Of a DNA stretch of 12,099 bases, positions 4,929 through 12,099 are shown one piece after another (within the stretch, counting starts at the first letter, position 1; each line of letters starts with the position of its first letter). The position numbers and the translations under genes were made by a program. Source of the stretch: a bacterium (lineage in GTDB: Bacteria; Desulfobacterota; GWC2-55-46; S146-80; JALXFI01); assembly GCA_027069035.1 (NCBI GenBank), contig JALXFI010000220.1, positions 1 to 12,099 on the forward strand, read 5' to 3'. A model generated the notes under the pieces. That model was not told the DNA's origin, made no database searches, and was given only the letters and a program-made list of their open reading frames with translations.

Positions 4929-6323
4929 ATGGATAGATACGATGTGATAATCATTGGAGCAGGGCCGGCGGGTATATTTGCAGCCCTTGAGTTCTCAAAG
5001 AGGAAGGGCATAAAGGTTATCTTGCTTGAGAAGGGTAAAGATATCAGTCAAAGGGAATGTCCTGTTTCCAAATCAAAATACCGCTGTACGGAGTGCAGCC
5101 CCTGCCATACCCTCTGCGGATGGGGCGGCGCCGGCGCATTTAGTGACGGAAAACTCCATCTTAATATGACAGGAGGATTTCTTTACAGGAATCGTCACAG
5201 AAAGGGCGTTATTCAGAATATCATTAATGATATCGACGAAAAATACAGATTCTTCGGCGCACCTGAAAGGGTTTTTGACCCGCCTACAGAAAAGGTCTAT
5301 GATCTTCAGAAGAATGCAGGCAGATACAACTTAAGGCTTGTCCCATCCCGAATAAGGCACATGGGCACGGAGATCTGTTTTGAGGTATTGAGAGGCCTCA
5401 GAAAGGAATTGGATGGCAAGGTAAAGATATGCTGCTCCACGTCTGTAGAGAGGATGCTCTTTGACGGCGGCAGGGCCGTTGGTGTTGAGACCGCTTCGGG
5501 CAAAAGGATTATGGCAAGGTATGTGCTTGTTGCTCCGGGAAGACAGGGCGCTTCATGGCTTAAAAAAGAGACAGACCGCATAGGGCTTAAGTCAAAGAGC
5601 AACGCGCTTGATATAGGCCTAAGGGTAGAGGTTGACCACAAGATTACGACGCCGCTTACCGACATCCTTTATGAGCCGAAGATAGTTTACGGCGGCAAGG
5701 GGTTTAAGGATAAGGTGAGAACCTTCTGTGTATGTCCGCAGGGTGAAGTCGTTCAGGAGCGCTCCGAAGGTGTTGTAACCGTTAACGGCCACAGTTTTTT
5801 CGGCAAAAAAACCGGCAACACAAACTTTGCCGTACTTGTGAGCGTGGATTTGGACAAGGGGCTTAGCCCGCTTGACTTTGGAAGGGGTATTGCCAGAATG
5901 GTAAACAAGGGCGCAGGCGGGGTGCTTGTGCAAAGGCTGGGTGACCTTAAAAACGGCATTCCATCCACCTCTGAGGCTATCGATCAAAACTCGGTTGTGC
6001 CTACACTAAAGGCCGCCACTGCGGGGGATATCGGCCTTTTTATGCCTTACAGATATCTTAAAGGGATACTGGGGATGCTGGAGGGACTTGACGGCCTTTT
6101 ACCCGGGATTGACGGGCCGGATACACTGCTCTATGGAATGGAGATAAAGTTTTATTCAAATAGGCTTCCCATAGATGAAAACTGTGAAACACAGATTGAA
6201 AACCTTTTTGCGGCAGGTGACGGCGCAGGCCTTAGCAGAGGGCTGATGCAGGCCTCGGTATCGGGCGTGCTGGCGGCAAGGGGCATTTTAGGAAAGATGG
6301 AAAAAAGCGGCGCAAACTCATAA
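4929..6323 (+). CDS. FAD-dependent oxidoreductase, COG2509 type, with Cys cluster
   Basis: A 464-residue flavoprotein. The N terminus YDVIIIGAGPAGIFAAL has the Rossmann GxGxxG (Gly10-Gly15) and Glu34 (LLEK) for the FAD ribose. Next is a dense Cys group, Cys44, 53, 56, 59 and 63, ending in CGWGGAGAFSDGK, which is characteristic of the uncharacterised FAD-dependent dehydrogenases of COG2509. Further signatures are VLVAPGRQGASW (199-210), FCVCPQGEVV (266-275) and, near the C terminus, NLFAAGDGAG (425-434), which contacts FAD. It is about as long as its family and looks cytosolic. Substrate and electron partner are unknown; the Cys group could bind Fe-S or zinc, or be redox-active, which the sequence cannot settle. 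No Shine-Dalgarno is visible before ATG 4929, and the promoter sits so close that a leaderless mRNA is likely. It is not obviously in an operon: a minus-strand tRNA follows. Confidence 0.85.
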   Translation: MDRYDVIIIGAGPAGIFAALEFSKRKGIKVILLEKGKDISQRECPVSKSKYRCTECSPCHTLCGWGGAGAFSDGKLHLNMTGGFLYRNRHRKGVIQNIINDIDEKYRFFGAPERVFDPPTEKVYDLQKNAGRYNLRLVPSRIRHMGTEICFEVLRGLRKELDGKVKICCSTSVERMLFDGGRAVGVETASGKRIMARYVLVAPGRQGASWLKKETDRIGLKSKSNALDIGLRVEVDHKITTPLTDILYEPKIVYGGKGFKDKVRTFCVCPQGEVVQERSEGVVTVNGHSFFGKKTGNTNFAVLVSVDLDKGLSPLDFGRGIARMVNKGAGGVLVQRLGDLKNGIPSTSEAIDQNSVVPTLKAATAGDIGLFMPYRYLKGILGMLEGLDGLLPGIDGPDTLLYGMEIKFYSNRLPIDENCETQIENLFAAGDGAGLSRGLMQASVSGVLAARGILGKMEKSGANS

Positions 6324-6353
6324 GTTGCAGGACAGGCGTTATTTTAGATTGTA

Positions 6354-6440
6354 TGGTGCCGAAGGGGGGACTCGAACCCCCACATTCTTGCGAACACATG
6401 ACCCTGAATCATGCGCGTCTACCAATTCCGCCACTTCGGC
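6354..6440 (-). tRNA. tRNA-Leu (anticodon CAG)
   Basis: On the minus strand the acceptor stem GCCGAAG (from 6440) pairs with CTTCGGC, followed by discriminator A and an encoded CCA (6354-6356). The anticodon arm is CATGA-TTCAGGG-TCATG, with anticodon CAG at 6406-6404, reading CUG leucine codons. The long variable arm (TTC-GCAA-GAA, a GNRA tetraloop) marks a class II tRNA, and the T arm is GGGGG-TTCGAGT-CCCCC. Total 87 bases including CCA. It stands alone between the oxidoreductase gene and rnr and is divergent from rnr. No integrase or duplicated tRNA 3' end is seen next to it. Confidence 0.97.
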
Positions 6441-6483
6441 TCTGTTTGGTGTCAATTCGGAAACCGATATAGACACTAATTAT

Positions 6484-6520
6484 GTTTTCAATTTGGGAAG
6501 AACCCTTTCCGTATGAAAAC
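6484..6520. repeat. Nested inverted repeat between tRNA-Leu and rnr
   Basis: GTTTTCA (6484-6490) is perfectly inverted as TGAAAAC (6514-6520). Inside, GGGAAG (6495-6500) pairs with CTTTCC (6505-6510) through one G-T pair, around an AACC loop. There is no T run on either side, so it is not an intrinsic terminator. It lies just upstream of the rnr -10 and of the tRNA gene, where an operator for divergent transcription could sit. Confidence 0.4.
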
Positions 6521-6527
6521 TGTTTAA

Positions 6528-6536
6528 TGCTATAAT
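6528..6536 (+). promoter_or_regulatory. Extended -10 promoter for rnr
   Basis: TGCTATAAT is a perfect extended -10 element, without a good -35 at the usual distance. Transcription would begin near 6543, leaving about 130 bases of leader before ATG 6674. It probably drives rnr and the overlapping UbiB-family gene. Confidence 0.55.
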
Positions 6537-6663
6537 GATTAAATATATCATGTCAAGATTTTATAATACAAATCCTGCAATGACAAATTTTGAAATCAGT
6601 CGGAAAGTCAAGAGTCTGAAAGTCGGCAAGGACGGACCATAGTTGCGGTAAAGTATGTTCTCG

Positions 6664-6668
6664 AAAGG
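6664..6668 (+). promoter_or_regulatory. Ribosome-binding site deciding the rnr start
   Basis: AAAGG at 6664-6668 lies five bases before ATG 6674. A GTG at 6668-6670 in the same frame would overlap this site, so ATG 6674 is the better start. Confidence 0.6.
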
Positions 6669-6673
6669 TGAAA

Positions 6674-8800
6674 ATGATTAAAAAGGAAGTTTTAAATACA
6701 ATTAAGGCAAAAAGCCGCAGACCCCTTACCCTGAAGGCGCTTATGATGCTCCTCTCCGTATCCAAAGATGAGCGCGCCTCATTTAAAAAAATAATTAAAG
6801 AGATGGTGCACGAGGGCACCCTTATAAGACTAAAGGGCAACAGGTATGGACTGCCTTTGAAGATGAATCTTGTTGTGGGTGTTTTTGAGGCGCATGCGGA
6901 TGGGTATGGTTTTGTGATACCGGAAAAAGGCGGAAAAGATGTCTTTGTTAACCCGTCAAAAATCGGCGGGGCTATGGACAGAGACAAGGTTGTTGTCCGG
7001 GTCGAAAGGGTTAAACGGGACGGCAGGAGAGAGGGAAGCATCATACAGATACTTGAAAGGGGTATAAAGGAGGTTGCAGGCATACTGAATATCGAGAAGA
7101 ATTTTGGCGTGGTTATGCCTCTTGATGAAAAGATAATATGCGAAGTGATTGTTCCGCTGCAGAAGTCAGACAATAAATTTAAGGGGAAAAGGCTCTCTTC
7201 CGGAGACCTTGTCATAGTTAAAATACTGGAGTATCCTGCCTCTCACAGGCCTGCCGTGGGAACCATTGTAAAGATACTCGGAGACCTTGAGGACTCAAAG
7301 GTCGGTGTCGAGCTTATTATAAGAAAACGCGGGCTCCCCCTAAAATTTCCGGGGAAGGTGTTAAGAGAGGCGGACAGGATAAGTGAAGCCATACCCGATG
7401 AGGAGATGGCTTCAAGAATGGATCTGAGGGATTTAAGGACCGTTACCATTGACGGCGAGCAGGCAAAGGATTTTGACGATGCGGTCTCCGTTGAGGCTGT
7501 GGGTAAGGGCGGATACAGGCTTTTTGTCTCTATAGCGGACGTAAGTTTATATGTTAAAAGAGGAACCGAGATAGACAAAGAAGCATACAGCCGAGGCACG
7601 AGTGTCTACTTCCCCGGTATGGTCATACCTATGCTGCCCGAGAAACTCTCTAACGAAATATGCAGTCTTAAACCCGGGGTGGCGAGGCTTGCCATGACGG
7701 TTATAATGGAATTTGACGGAAAAGGAAAGGTGCTGAAGAGTGATTTTGTGGAAAGTGTTATAAAGAGCGACAGGCGCCTTACCTATACCGAAGTAAAGGA
7801 TATACTTGAAGGCAGTGACGGTGAACTGCTTAAAAAACACGGCGACATCGTTAAAGACTTAAAAGATATGGAGAAACTCTCGGCTATCTTGATGAAAAAG
7901 AGGATGGCCAATGGAAGCATAGATTTTGACCTGCCGGAGGCATCGATAGTTCTTGACCTACAAGGGAAAGTGGATGATATTGTTAGAGAAGAGCGAAACA
8001 TAGCGCACCACCTTATTGAAGAGTTTATGCTGGCGGCCAACGGTGTTGTCGCCGGGTATATGAGCAGGTCTAAGGCGCCTTGTATCTATAGGGTGCATGA
8101 AAGCCCTGATGAAGAAGACCTGCTTTTTTTAAAAGAACTACTGGCAAATCTGGGCTGTCCGTTTATAATAAACGGTGTTCCTCCATCAGGGATGCTGCAG
8201 GATATATTAAGATATGTAGAGGGCAGACCCGAAGAAAGGCTTGTAAACCATATCCTTTTAAGGTCTATGAAGCAGGCGAGATATTCGGAGAAAAACGTTG
8301 GCCATTATGCCCTTGCCTTTAAAGACTATACACATTTTACATCTCCTATAAGAAGGTACCCCGACCTTGTGGTTCACAGGCTCTTAAAGGCACAGATAAA
8401 GGGGCAGGCACAGAACAGGGAGGAAGAGGCCGCTAACGGTCTTGCTGAGATTGCGCTCCACAGCTCACAAACGGAGAGAACCGCAATGGAGGCGGAAAGG
8501 GAGGTTATAGACCTTAAGAAGGTTGAGTATATGAAAGACAGAATCGGGGACGTCTTTTCCGGTGTTGTTTCGGGCGTCACATCCTTTGGAATATTTATAG
8601 AGTTTGAAGAAATTCCAGTGGAAGGTATGGTTCATATCTCCAACCTTCATGATGATTACTATATATTCGATGAAAAAAGACACCTCCTTATCGGTGAACA
8701 CAGAAAAAAGATGTTCAGGATAGGGGACAAAGTAAATGTCGTGGTGGACAGTGTAGATATAGTGCGCAAACGCATAGATCTGGCAATGGTAAATAACTGA
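6674..8800 (+). CDS. rnr: Ribonuclease R (3'-5' exoribonuclease, RNB family)
   Basis: A 708-residue processive 3'-5' exoribonuclease that degrades structured RNA. Domains in order: an N-terminal winged-helix segment (about 1-60), cold-shock/OB-like RNA-binding domains (about 64-200), the catalytic RNB domain (about 248-575) and a C-terminal S1 domain (about 624-706). The catalytic motif TIDGEQAKDFDDAV (258-271) supplies the metal-binding aspartates Asp260, 266, 268 and 269. SPIRRYPD (557-564) is another RNB signature. The S1 domain begins GDVFSGVVSGVTSFGIF. It is shorter than E. coli RNase R (813 residues), mainly because it lacks the Lys-rich tail, which is common outside gammaproteobacteria. 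The winged-helix domain argues against it being RNase II. It starts at ATG 6674, and its TGA shares one base with the ATG of the next gene, suggesting coupled translation. Confidence 0.95.
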   Translation: MIKKEVLNTIKAKSRRPLTLKALMMLLSVSKDERASFKKIIKEMVHEGTLIRLKGNRYGLPLKMNLVVGVFEAHADGYGFVIPEKGGKDVFVNPSKIGGAMDRDKVVVRVERVKRDGRREGSIIQILERGIKEVAGILNIEKNFGVVMPLDEKIICEVIVPLQKSDNKFKGKRLSSGDLVIVKILEYPASHRPAVGTIVKILGDLEDSKVGVELIIRKRGLPLKFPGKVLREADRISEAIPDEEMASRMDLRDLRTVTIDGEQAKDFDDAVSVEAVGKGGYRLFVSIADVSLYVKRGTEIDKEAYSRGTSVYFPGMVIPMLPEKLSNEICSLKPGVARLAMTVIMEFDGKGKVLKSDFVESVIKSDRRLTYTEVKDILEGSDGELLKKHGDIVKDLKDMEKLSAILMKKRMANGSIDFDLPEASIVLDLQGKVDDIVREERNIAHHLIEEFMLAANGVVAGYMSRSKAPCIYRVHESPDEEDLLFLKELLANLGCPFIINGVPPSGMLQDILRYVEGRPEERLVNHILLRSMKQARYSEKNVGHYALAFKDYTHFTSPIRRYPDLVVHRLLKAQIKGQAQNREEEAANGLAEIALHSSQTERTAMEAEREVIDLKKVEYMKDRIGDVFSGVVSGVTSFGIFIEFEEIPVEGMVHISNLHDDYYIFDEKRHLLIGEHRKKMFRIGDKVNVVVDSVDIVRKRIDLAMVNN

Positions 8801-10470
8801 TGTTCGGTTTCTCAGGCAATATTAAGCGTTTAAGGGATATAGTCCTGGTATTTGTAAGATACGGCTTTTATCCGCTGATAAAACGTATCCATCTTCACAG
8901 GGTTGTATCTGTAATAAGGCTTTTAAGGTTCTCAAGAAAGGCCAGGGAGCGGGAAGAACTTGCACTGCCTCAAAGACTCAGGCTTGTCTTTGAAGAACTC
9001 GGCCCTACCTTTATCAAATTGGGACAACTCCTTAGCGCAAGGCCAGATGTCCTTCCTGAAGAGTACATTGAAGAGCTTAAGAAACTTCTGGACGAAGTCC
9101 CTCCTGTAAGTTTTGAAGAGATATCAAGGCAGGTCGAGAGCGAGTTTAACTCCTCTATAGAGGAGGTCTTTCTTAAATTCGATAAGACGCCGGTGGCTGC
9201 GGCGTCGATAGCTCAGGTCCATTTTGCCGTGCTTTATGACGGAAGCGAAGTGGCGGTGAAGGTTCAGCGCCCCGGTATAAAAGATGTGATAGAAAAGGAT
9301 ATAAGCATACTTTATCACATAGCGCGTCTTCTCGAAAAATACGTGCCGGAAAGCCGCCTGTTCAATCCTAAAGGTATAATCAATGAATTTTCAAGGACTG
9401 TTTCAAGGGAGATGGATTTCCTCCATGAGGCAAGCAATATCGAAACCATGTCAAAGGACCTTGAGGGTAAAAAGGATATTGTTATACCTTGCGTGATAAG
9501 AGAGTACACAACAAAGAGGGTTCTTACGATGGAGCGTCTGAAAGGTATAAGGATCGATGATACAGATGGCCTTAAAGAAAACAATATCAACTCATGCGAG
9601 GTGGCAAAGAAACTTGCTTCCGCATATCTGCAGCAGATATTGATAAATGGTTTTTTTCATGCAGATCCCCATCCGGGCAACATCTTTGTCCTGCCCGATG
9701 CACGCATTGGATTGTGCGACTTCGGAATAATGGGCAGGCTTGATGATAAACTCAAAGAGAGCCTTGCAAACATGCTTATAGCCATAGTAAATACGGACTA
9801 TGATGCCATAGTCAAACTCCACATAGAACTTGGACTTGTAGGCGAGGATGTTGATATAACAGAGTTGAGAGAGGATATAAGGGATCTGATGGCGCCCTAT
9901 TACGGGCTGTCTTTAAGGGAGATAAATCCGGTTGAGGTGTTTGCAGATATTGTAAAGGTCGGCCTCAAGAACAAGGTGCGTCTTCCCAGGGCATTTCTGC
10001 TGCTTGACAAAACGATGCTTATCCTTGACTCACTCTTGAGAAACCTTGACCCTGATTTTCTTATTTTAGATATAGCCAGGCCGTTTGCCATAAAGATAAT
10101 AAAGAAAAAAAAGAGTCCCGAGCATCTGCTCAGTGATTTTTCAGAAAAGGCCTATGAAATACAGGGATATATAAAGGATTATCCTGCGCAGTTTCACAGG
10201 CTTCTCAAGAAGATGCTTGAAGACAAGTTTACGGTTGATTTTATGCATAAGGGACTCGATAATTTTATTGGGGAGATAGACCGCTCCAGTAATCGGCTTA
10301 CTTTTGGTATAATAGTTGCTGCACTTATTGTAGGATCGTCATTCATCATGCTTTCAGGGCAGGGTGATAGGCTTTTCGGGTTTTCAACGCTTGGTGTGAT
10401 AGGCTTTTTTGTATCTTCAGTCCTTGGTTTGTGCCTTGCGTTTGTAATTCTAAGATCCGGCAAATTTTAG
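8800..10470 (+). CDS. ABC1/AarF/UbiB-family atypical kinase-like protein, membrane-anchored
   Basis: A 556-residue protein of the UbiB/COQ8 family, atypical kinase folds that assist quinone (often ubiquinone) biosynthesis through a still unclear ATP-dependent step. Signatures in order: the family-specific FIKLGQLLSARPDVLP (71-86) with the KxGQ motif, the Ala-rich nucleotide loop AAASIAQVH (133-141), Lys154 in VAVKVQRP, Glu204 in SREMDF, the catalytic-loop HADPHPGN (287-294) and the metal-binding CDFG (306-309). Two hydrophobic helices at about 505-525 and 532-552 anchor the C terminus in the inner membrane. The length is typical. ATG 8800 overlaps the rnr stop by one base (TGATG) and has no strong ribosome-binding site of its own, so translation is probably coupled to rnr. 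No other quinone-synthesis gene is next to it, so the exact quinone cannot be told. Confidence 0.9.
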   Translation: MFGFSGNIKRLRDIVLVFVRYGFYPLIKRIHLHRVVSVIRLLRFSRKAREREELALPQRLRLVFEELGPTFIKLGQLLSARPDVLPEEYIEELKKLLDEVPPVSFEEISRQVESEFNSSIEEVFLKFDKTPVAAASIAQVHFAVLYDGSEVAVKVQRPGIKDVIEKDISILYHIARLLEKYVPESRLFNPKGIINEFSRTVSREMDFLHEASNIETMSKDLEGKKDIVIPCVIREYTTKRVLTMERLKGIRIDDTDGLKENNINSCEVAKKLASAYLQQILINGFFHADPHPGNIFVLPDARIGLCDFGIMGRLDDKLKESLANMLIAIVNTDYDAIVKLHIELGLVGEDVDITELREDIRDLMAPYYGLSLREINPVEVFADIVKVGLKNKVRLPRAFLLLDKTMLILDSLLRNLDPDFLILDIARPFAIKIIKKKKSPEHLLSDFSEKAYEIQGYIKDYPAQFHRLLKKMLEDKFTVDFMHKGLDNFIGEIDRSSNRLTFGIIVAALIVGSSFIMLSGQGDRLFGFSTLGVIGFFVSSVLGLCLAFVILRSGKF

Positions 10471-10475
10471 GTCTT

Positions 10476-10504
10476 TTTACAAAATGTACTTGAGTATTTA
10501 TATT
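10476..10504 (+). promoter_or_regulatory. Sigma-70-type promoter candidate for ribF
   Basis: TTTACA (10476-10481) and TATATT (10499-10504) are 17 bases apart and match five of six consensus bases each. Transcription would begin near 10511. A TATAAT at 10507-10512 is also present but has no -35 partner. The short spacer region leaves no room for an FMN riboswitch. Confidence 0.4.
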
Positions 10505-10535
10505 TTTATAATTGTATAGGACAATTTTTGCTGCC

Positions 10536-11489
10536 ATGAAGATTATTCCGGACAAAGAACTTGAAAAAAACAACCTTAATGGTGTTGTGCTAACCCTTGG
10601 GAACTTCGACGGCGTTCACCTCGGCCATCAGGAAGTCTTAAAAAGGGTTGTAAGAAGAAGCAGGGAACTTAACACAAGTTCAATGGTCTTTACATTTGAA
10701 CCCCATCCGGTAAGGGTGCTTGCCCCCAATAAGGGGCTTTTGTTGCTTTCAACCATGGAGGAGAGAAAAAAACTTATAGAACATTTTGATATTGATTTCC
10801 TTTACTTTGCTCATTTTACGGATGAATTTGCCAGAAAACATCCTGAAGAGTTCGTAAATGAAATAATCTTGAGAAAGATAAATCCCAAAAAAATAATTGT
10901 AGGGCATGATTATTCCTTTGGAAGAGAACGTAAAGGTGGTATCGACCTTTTACGTCGAATTGGAGATAAGGCAGGGTTTAAGGTGGAAGTAGTGTCTGCC
11001 TATATGATTGACGGTCAACCGGTAAGTTCTTCTCTTATAAGGGATTTGATCGGTAAAGGAGAGGTGAAAAAGGCGTCGAATCTATTGGGAAGATGTTACT
11101 CTTTAAAAGGGCAAGTGGTAAGAGGAAACAGACGTGGCACCACTATAGGTTTTCCAACCGCAAATGTAAAGCCGGAAAAAGAGCTGCTGCCCAGGACCGG
11201 TGTGTATGCTCTTCTCGTTTTGTATGACAATAAGATTTATAACGGGGTATGTAATATCGGTTACAACCCTACATTTAATGATAATTCAGGACGGTTAAGC
11301 ACAGAGGTCTTTTTAATCGATTTTGAGGGCGACCTCTATAGCAGGACGGTTGAGTTGTTTTTTGTTGAAAGACTAAGGGATGAGACTCAATTCAGCGCGC
11401 CTGAGCAGCTTGCCGGTCAAATTAAGAGGGATATCGAAGAGGCTAAGAAGCTGTTAGCGGTTCAAGAGTCGCCTTCCGCCATTATGTGA
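10536..11489 (+). CDS. ribF: Bifunctional riboflavin kinase / FAD synthetase
   Basis: A 317-residue cytosolic enzyme that phosphorylates riboflavin to FMN and adenylates FMN to FAD. The N-terminal nucleotidyltransferase domain has LTLGNFDGVHLGHQ (19-32, HxGH-type ATP site), FTFEPHPVRVL (52-62) and VSSSLIRDLI (163-172, the family SSxxIR-type motif). The C-terminal riboflavin kinase domain (about 185-308) has GTTIGFPTAN (201-210), GVYALLV, CNIGYNPTF and LSTEVFLIDF with the catalytic Glu257. Length is normal for the family. A TTG eight codons upstream (10512) would lie inside the promoter region, so ATG 10536 is preferred, although no Shine-Dalgarno is visible. It supplies the flavin cofactors needed by enzymes such as the flavoprotein encoded at 4929. 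Confidence 0.95.
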   Translation: MKIIPDKELEKNNLNGVVLTLGNFDGVHLGHQEVLKRVVRRSRELNTSSMVFTFEPHPVRVLAPNKGLLLLSTMEERKKLIEHFDIDFLYFAHFTDEFARKHPEEFVNEIILRKINPKKIIVGHDYSFGRERKGGIDLLRRIGDKAGFKVEVVSAYMIDGQPVSSSLIRDLIGKGEVKKASNLLGRCYSLKGQVVRGNRRGTTIGFPTANVKPEKELLPRTGVYALLVLYDNKIYNGVCNIGYNPTFNDNSGRLSTEVFLIDFEGDLYSRTVELFFVERLRDETQFSAPEQLAGQIKRDIEEAKKLLAVQESPSAIM

Positions 11490-11578
11490 CTTTAAAAAAA
11501 CTTTGGCAGGTTTTGCTATTTAGACGAAACGTAAAAATGTATAGGAAAAATGTAAGCACATAGCCAAAAACTGAACAC

Positions 11579-12099
11579 ATGAATATTACCGGAAGCACAA
11601 AAATTATCGGTATCTTTGGATATCCTGTAGAACACTCACTTTCTCCACATATGCAGAATGCGGCAATAAAGGATATGGATATTGATCTTATCTATCTGCC
11701 TTTTCTTGTAGCAAAGGGTAGGATTGAAGATGCCGTAAAGGCCATAAGGGCGCTTAATCTGCTCGGTGTCAATGTGACGGTGCCTCACAAAGAGGCCGTT
11801 GTGCCTTTTCTTGATGAAATGTCTCCTGAGGCTGAACTCTCCGGTTCAGTAAATACAATAAAAAACAGAGATGGCGTTTTAAAGGGTTTCAATACCGATG
11901 GCGCAGGATACAGACAGCTTCTCAACAGAAATGGGATTGAAATAAAGGGGAAAAATGTTATCGTTATCGGCGCAGGCGGGGCGGCAAAAGGCATCATTGC
12001 TTCCCTTATGGAAGAATATCCATCTTCTATCGTAATCGTTAACCGAACACCTTCAAGGGCAGGAGATATCGTTAAGAGATTTTCAAATAACTTTAGTGG
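11579..12099 (+). CDS. aroE: Shikimate dehydrogenase (NADP+), 3' truncated by window end
   Basis: The first 173 codons of shikimate dehydrogenase, which reduces 3-dehydroshikimate to shikimate with NADPH in the aromatic amino acid pathway. Visible features are the substrate-binding SLSP (20-23), NVTVPHKE (65-72) with catalytic Lys71, NTDGAG (105-110) with catalytic Asp107, the dinucleotide loop GAGGAAKG (131-138) and NRT (155-157), which recognises the NADP 2'-phosphate. The loop commonly reads GAGGAARA; Lys-Gly replaces Arg-Ala here, a mild difference. ATG 11579 is 89 bases after ribF, with no clear ribosome-binding site in between. About 100 residues should remain beyond the window. It may be co-transcribed with ribF, as no strong terminator separates them. 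Confidence 0.95.
   Translation, partial: MNITGSTKIIGIFGYPVEHSLSPHMQNAAIKDMDIDLIYLPFLVAKGRIEDAVKAIRALNLLGVNVTVPHKEAVVPFLDEMSPEAELSGSVNTIKNRDGVLKGFNTDGAGYRQLLNRNGIEIKGKNVIVIGAGGAAKGIIASLMEEYPSSIVIVNRTPSRAGDIVKRFSNNFS

Noticed and set aside
5306..5987. Minus-strand ORFs inside the oxidoreductase gene, and similar ones inside rnr, ubiB and the HD-GYP gene
   Set aside because: Each lies fully opposite a well-supported gene and shows no recognisable protein pattern.
6325..6516. Plus-strand ORF of 63 codons reading GAEGGTRTPT
   Set aside because: It runs antisense through the tRNA-Leu gene; this peptide is a well-known artefact of translating tRNA genes.
10471..10535. FMN riboswitch before ribF
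   Set aside because: The intergenic gap is only 65 bases and lacks the conserved RFN element.
10512..10535. TTG at 10512 as an upstream start for ribF
   Set aside because: It would place the start codon at the predicted transcription start and add residues not found at the N terminus of the family.
11502..11515. Sigma-54-like TGGCAGGTTTTGCT between ribF and aroE
   Set aside because: The spacing between the GG and GC elements is two bases too short for a -24/-12 promoter.

Overview
The window looks like a bacterial chromosome from a Gram-negative, PEP-CTERM-bearing lineage. Arginine is mostly AGG/AGA and isoleucine ATA is common. PEP-CTERM sorting plus a sigma-54 promoter is typical of proteobacteria-like lineages and their relatives, such as Desulfobacterota or Nitrospirota. 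That placement is inference from gene content and codon habit, not from a marker phylogeny.

Left edge (1 to about 995): strongly A+T-rich DNA unlike the rest. It holds the 3' end of a DpnI-type restriction endonuclease, recognised by its C-terminal winged-helix domain. An overlapping small gene follows that appears broken by a one-base change in a T run. Next come a tandem promoter-like repeat and a Rho-independent terminator. This looks like the edge of an acquired defence island. From 996 the composition becomes that of a core chromosome: an HD-GYP phosphodiesterase gene (+) convergent with an exported MsrA-MsrB fusion (-).

Middle (about 3050 to 4928): an accessory stretch on the minus strand. 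It contains the C-terminal remnant of a transposase, REP-like short palindromes, an exported PEP-CTERM protein gene with a DUF1566/Lcl-like domain, and one doubtful ORF. The leader of the PEP-CTERM gene is the most interesting part of the window. It has a near-consensus sigma-54 (-24/-12) site, possible upstream activator boxes about 100 to 200 bp further up, and a strong intrinsic terminator between promoter and ribosome-binding site. This implies conditional transcription termination.

Right half (4929 to 12099): housekeeping genes. They are a COG2509-type FAD-dependent oxidoreductase with a possibly leaderless mRNA, a tRNA-Leu(CAG) on the minus strand with encoded CCA, rnr (RNase R) overlapping a UbiB/ABC1-family kinase-like gene by one base, ribF (riboflavin kinase/FAD synthetase), and the 5' part of aroE (shikimate dehydrogenase), cut by the window end. 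No rRNA, CRISPR array, intact IS or complete restriction-modification system is visible. I found no clear new multi-gene system. The best candidates for new biology are the PEP-CTERM attenuated leader and the small frameshifted gene attached to the restriction endonuclease.
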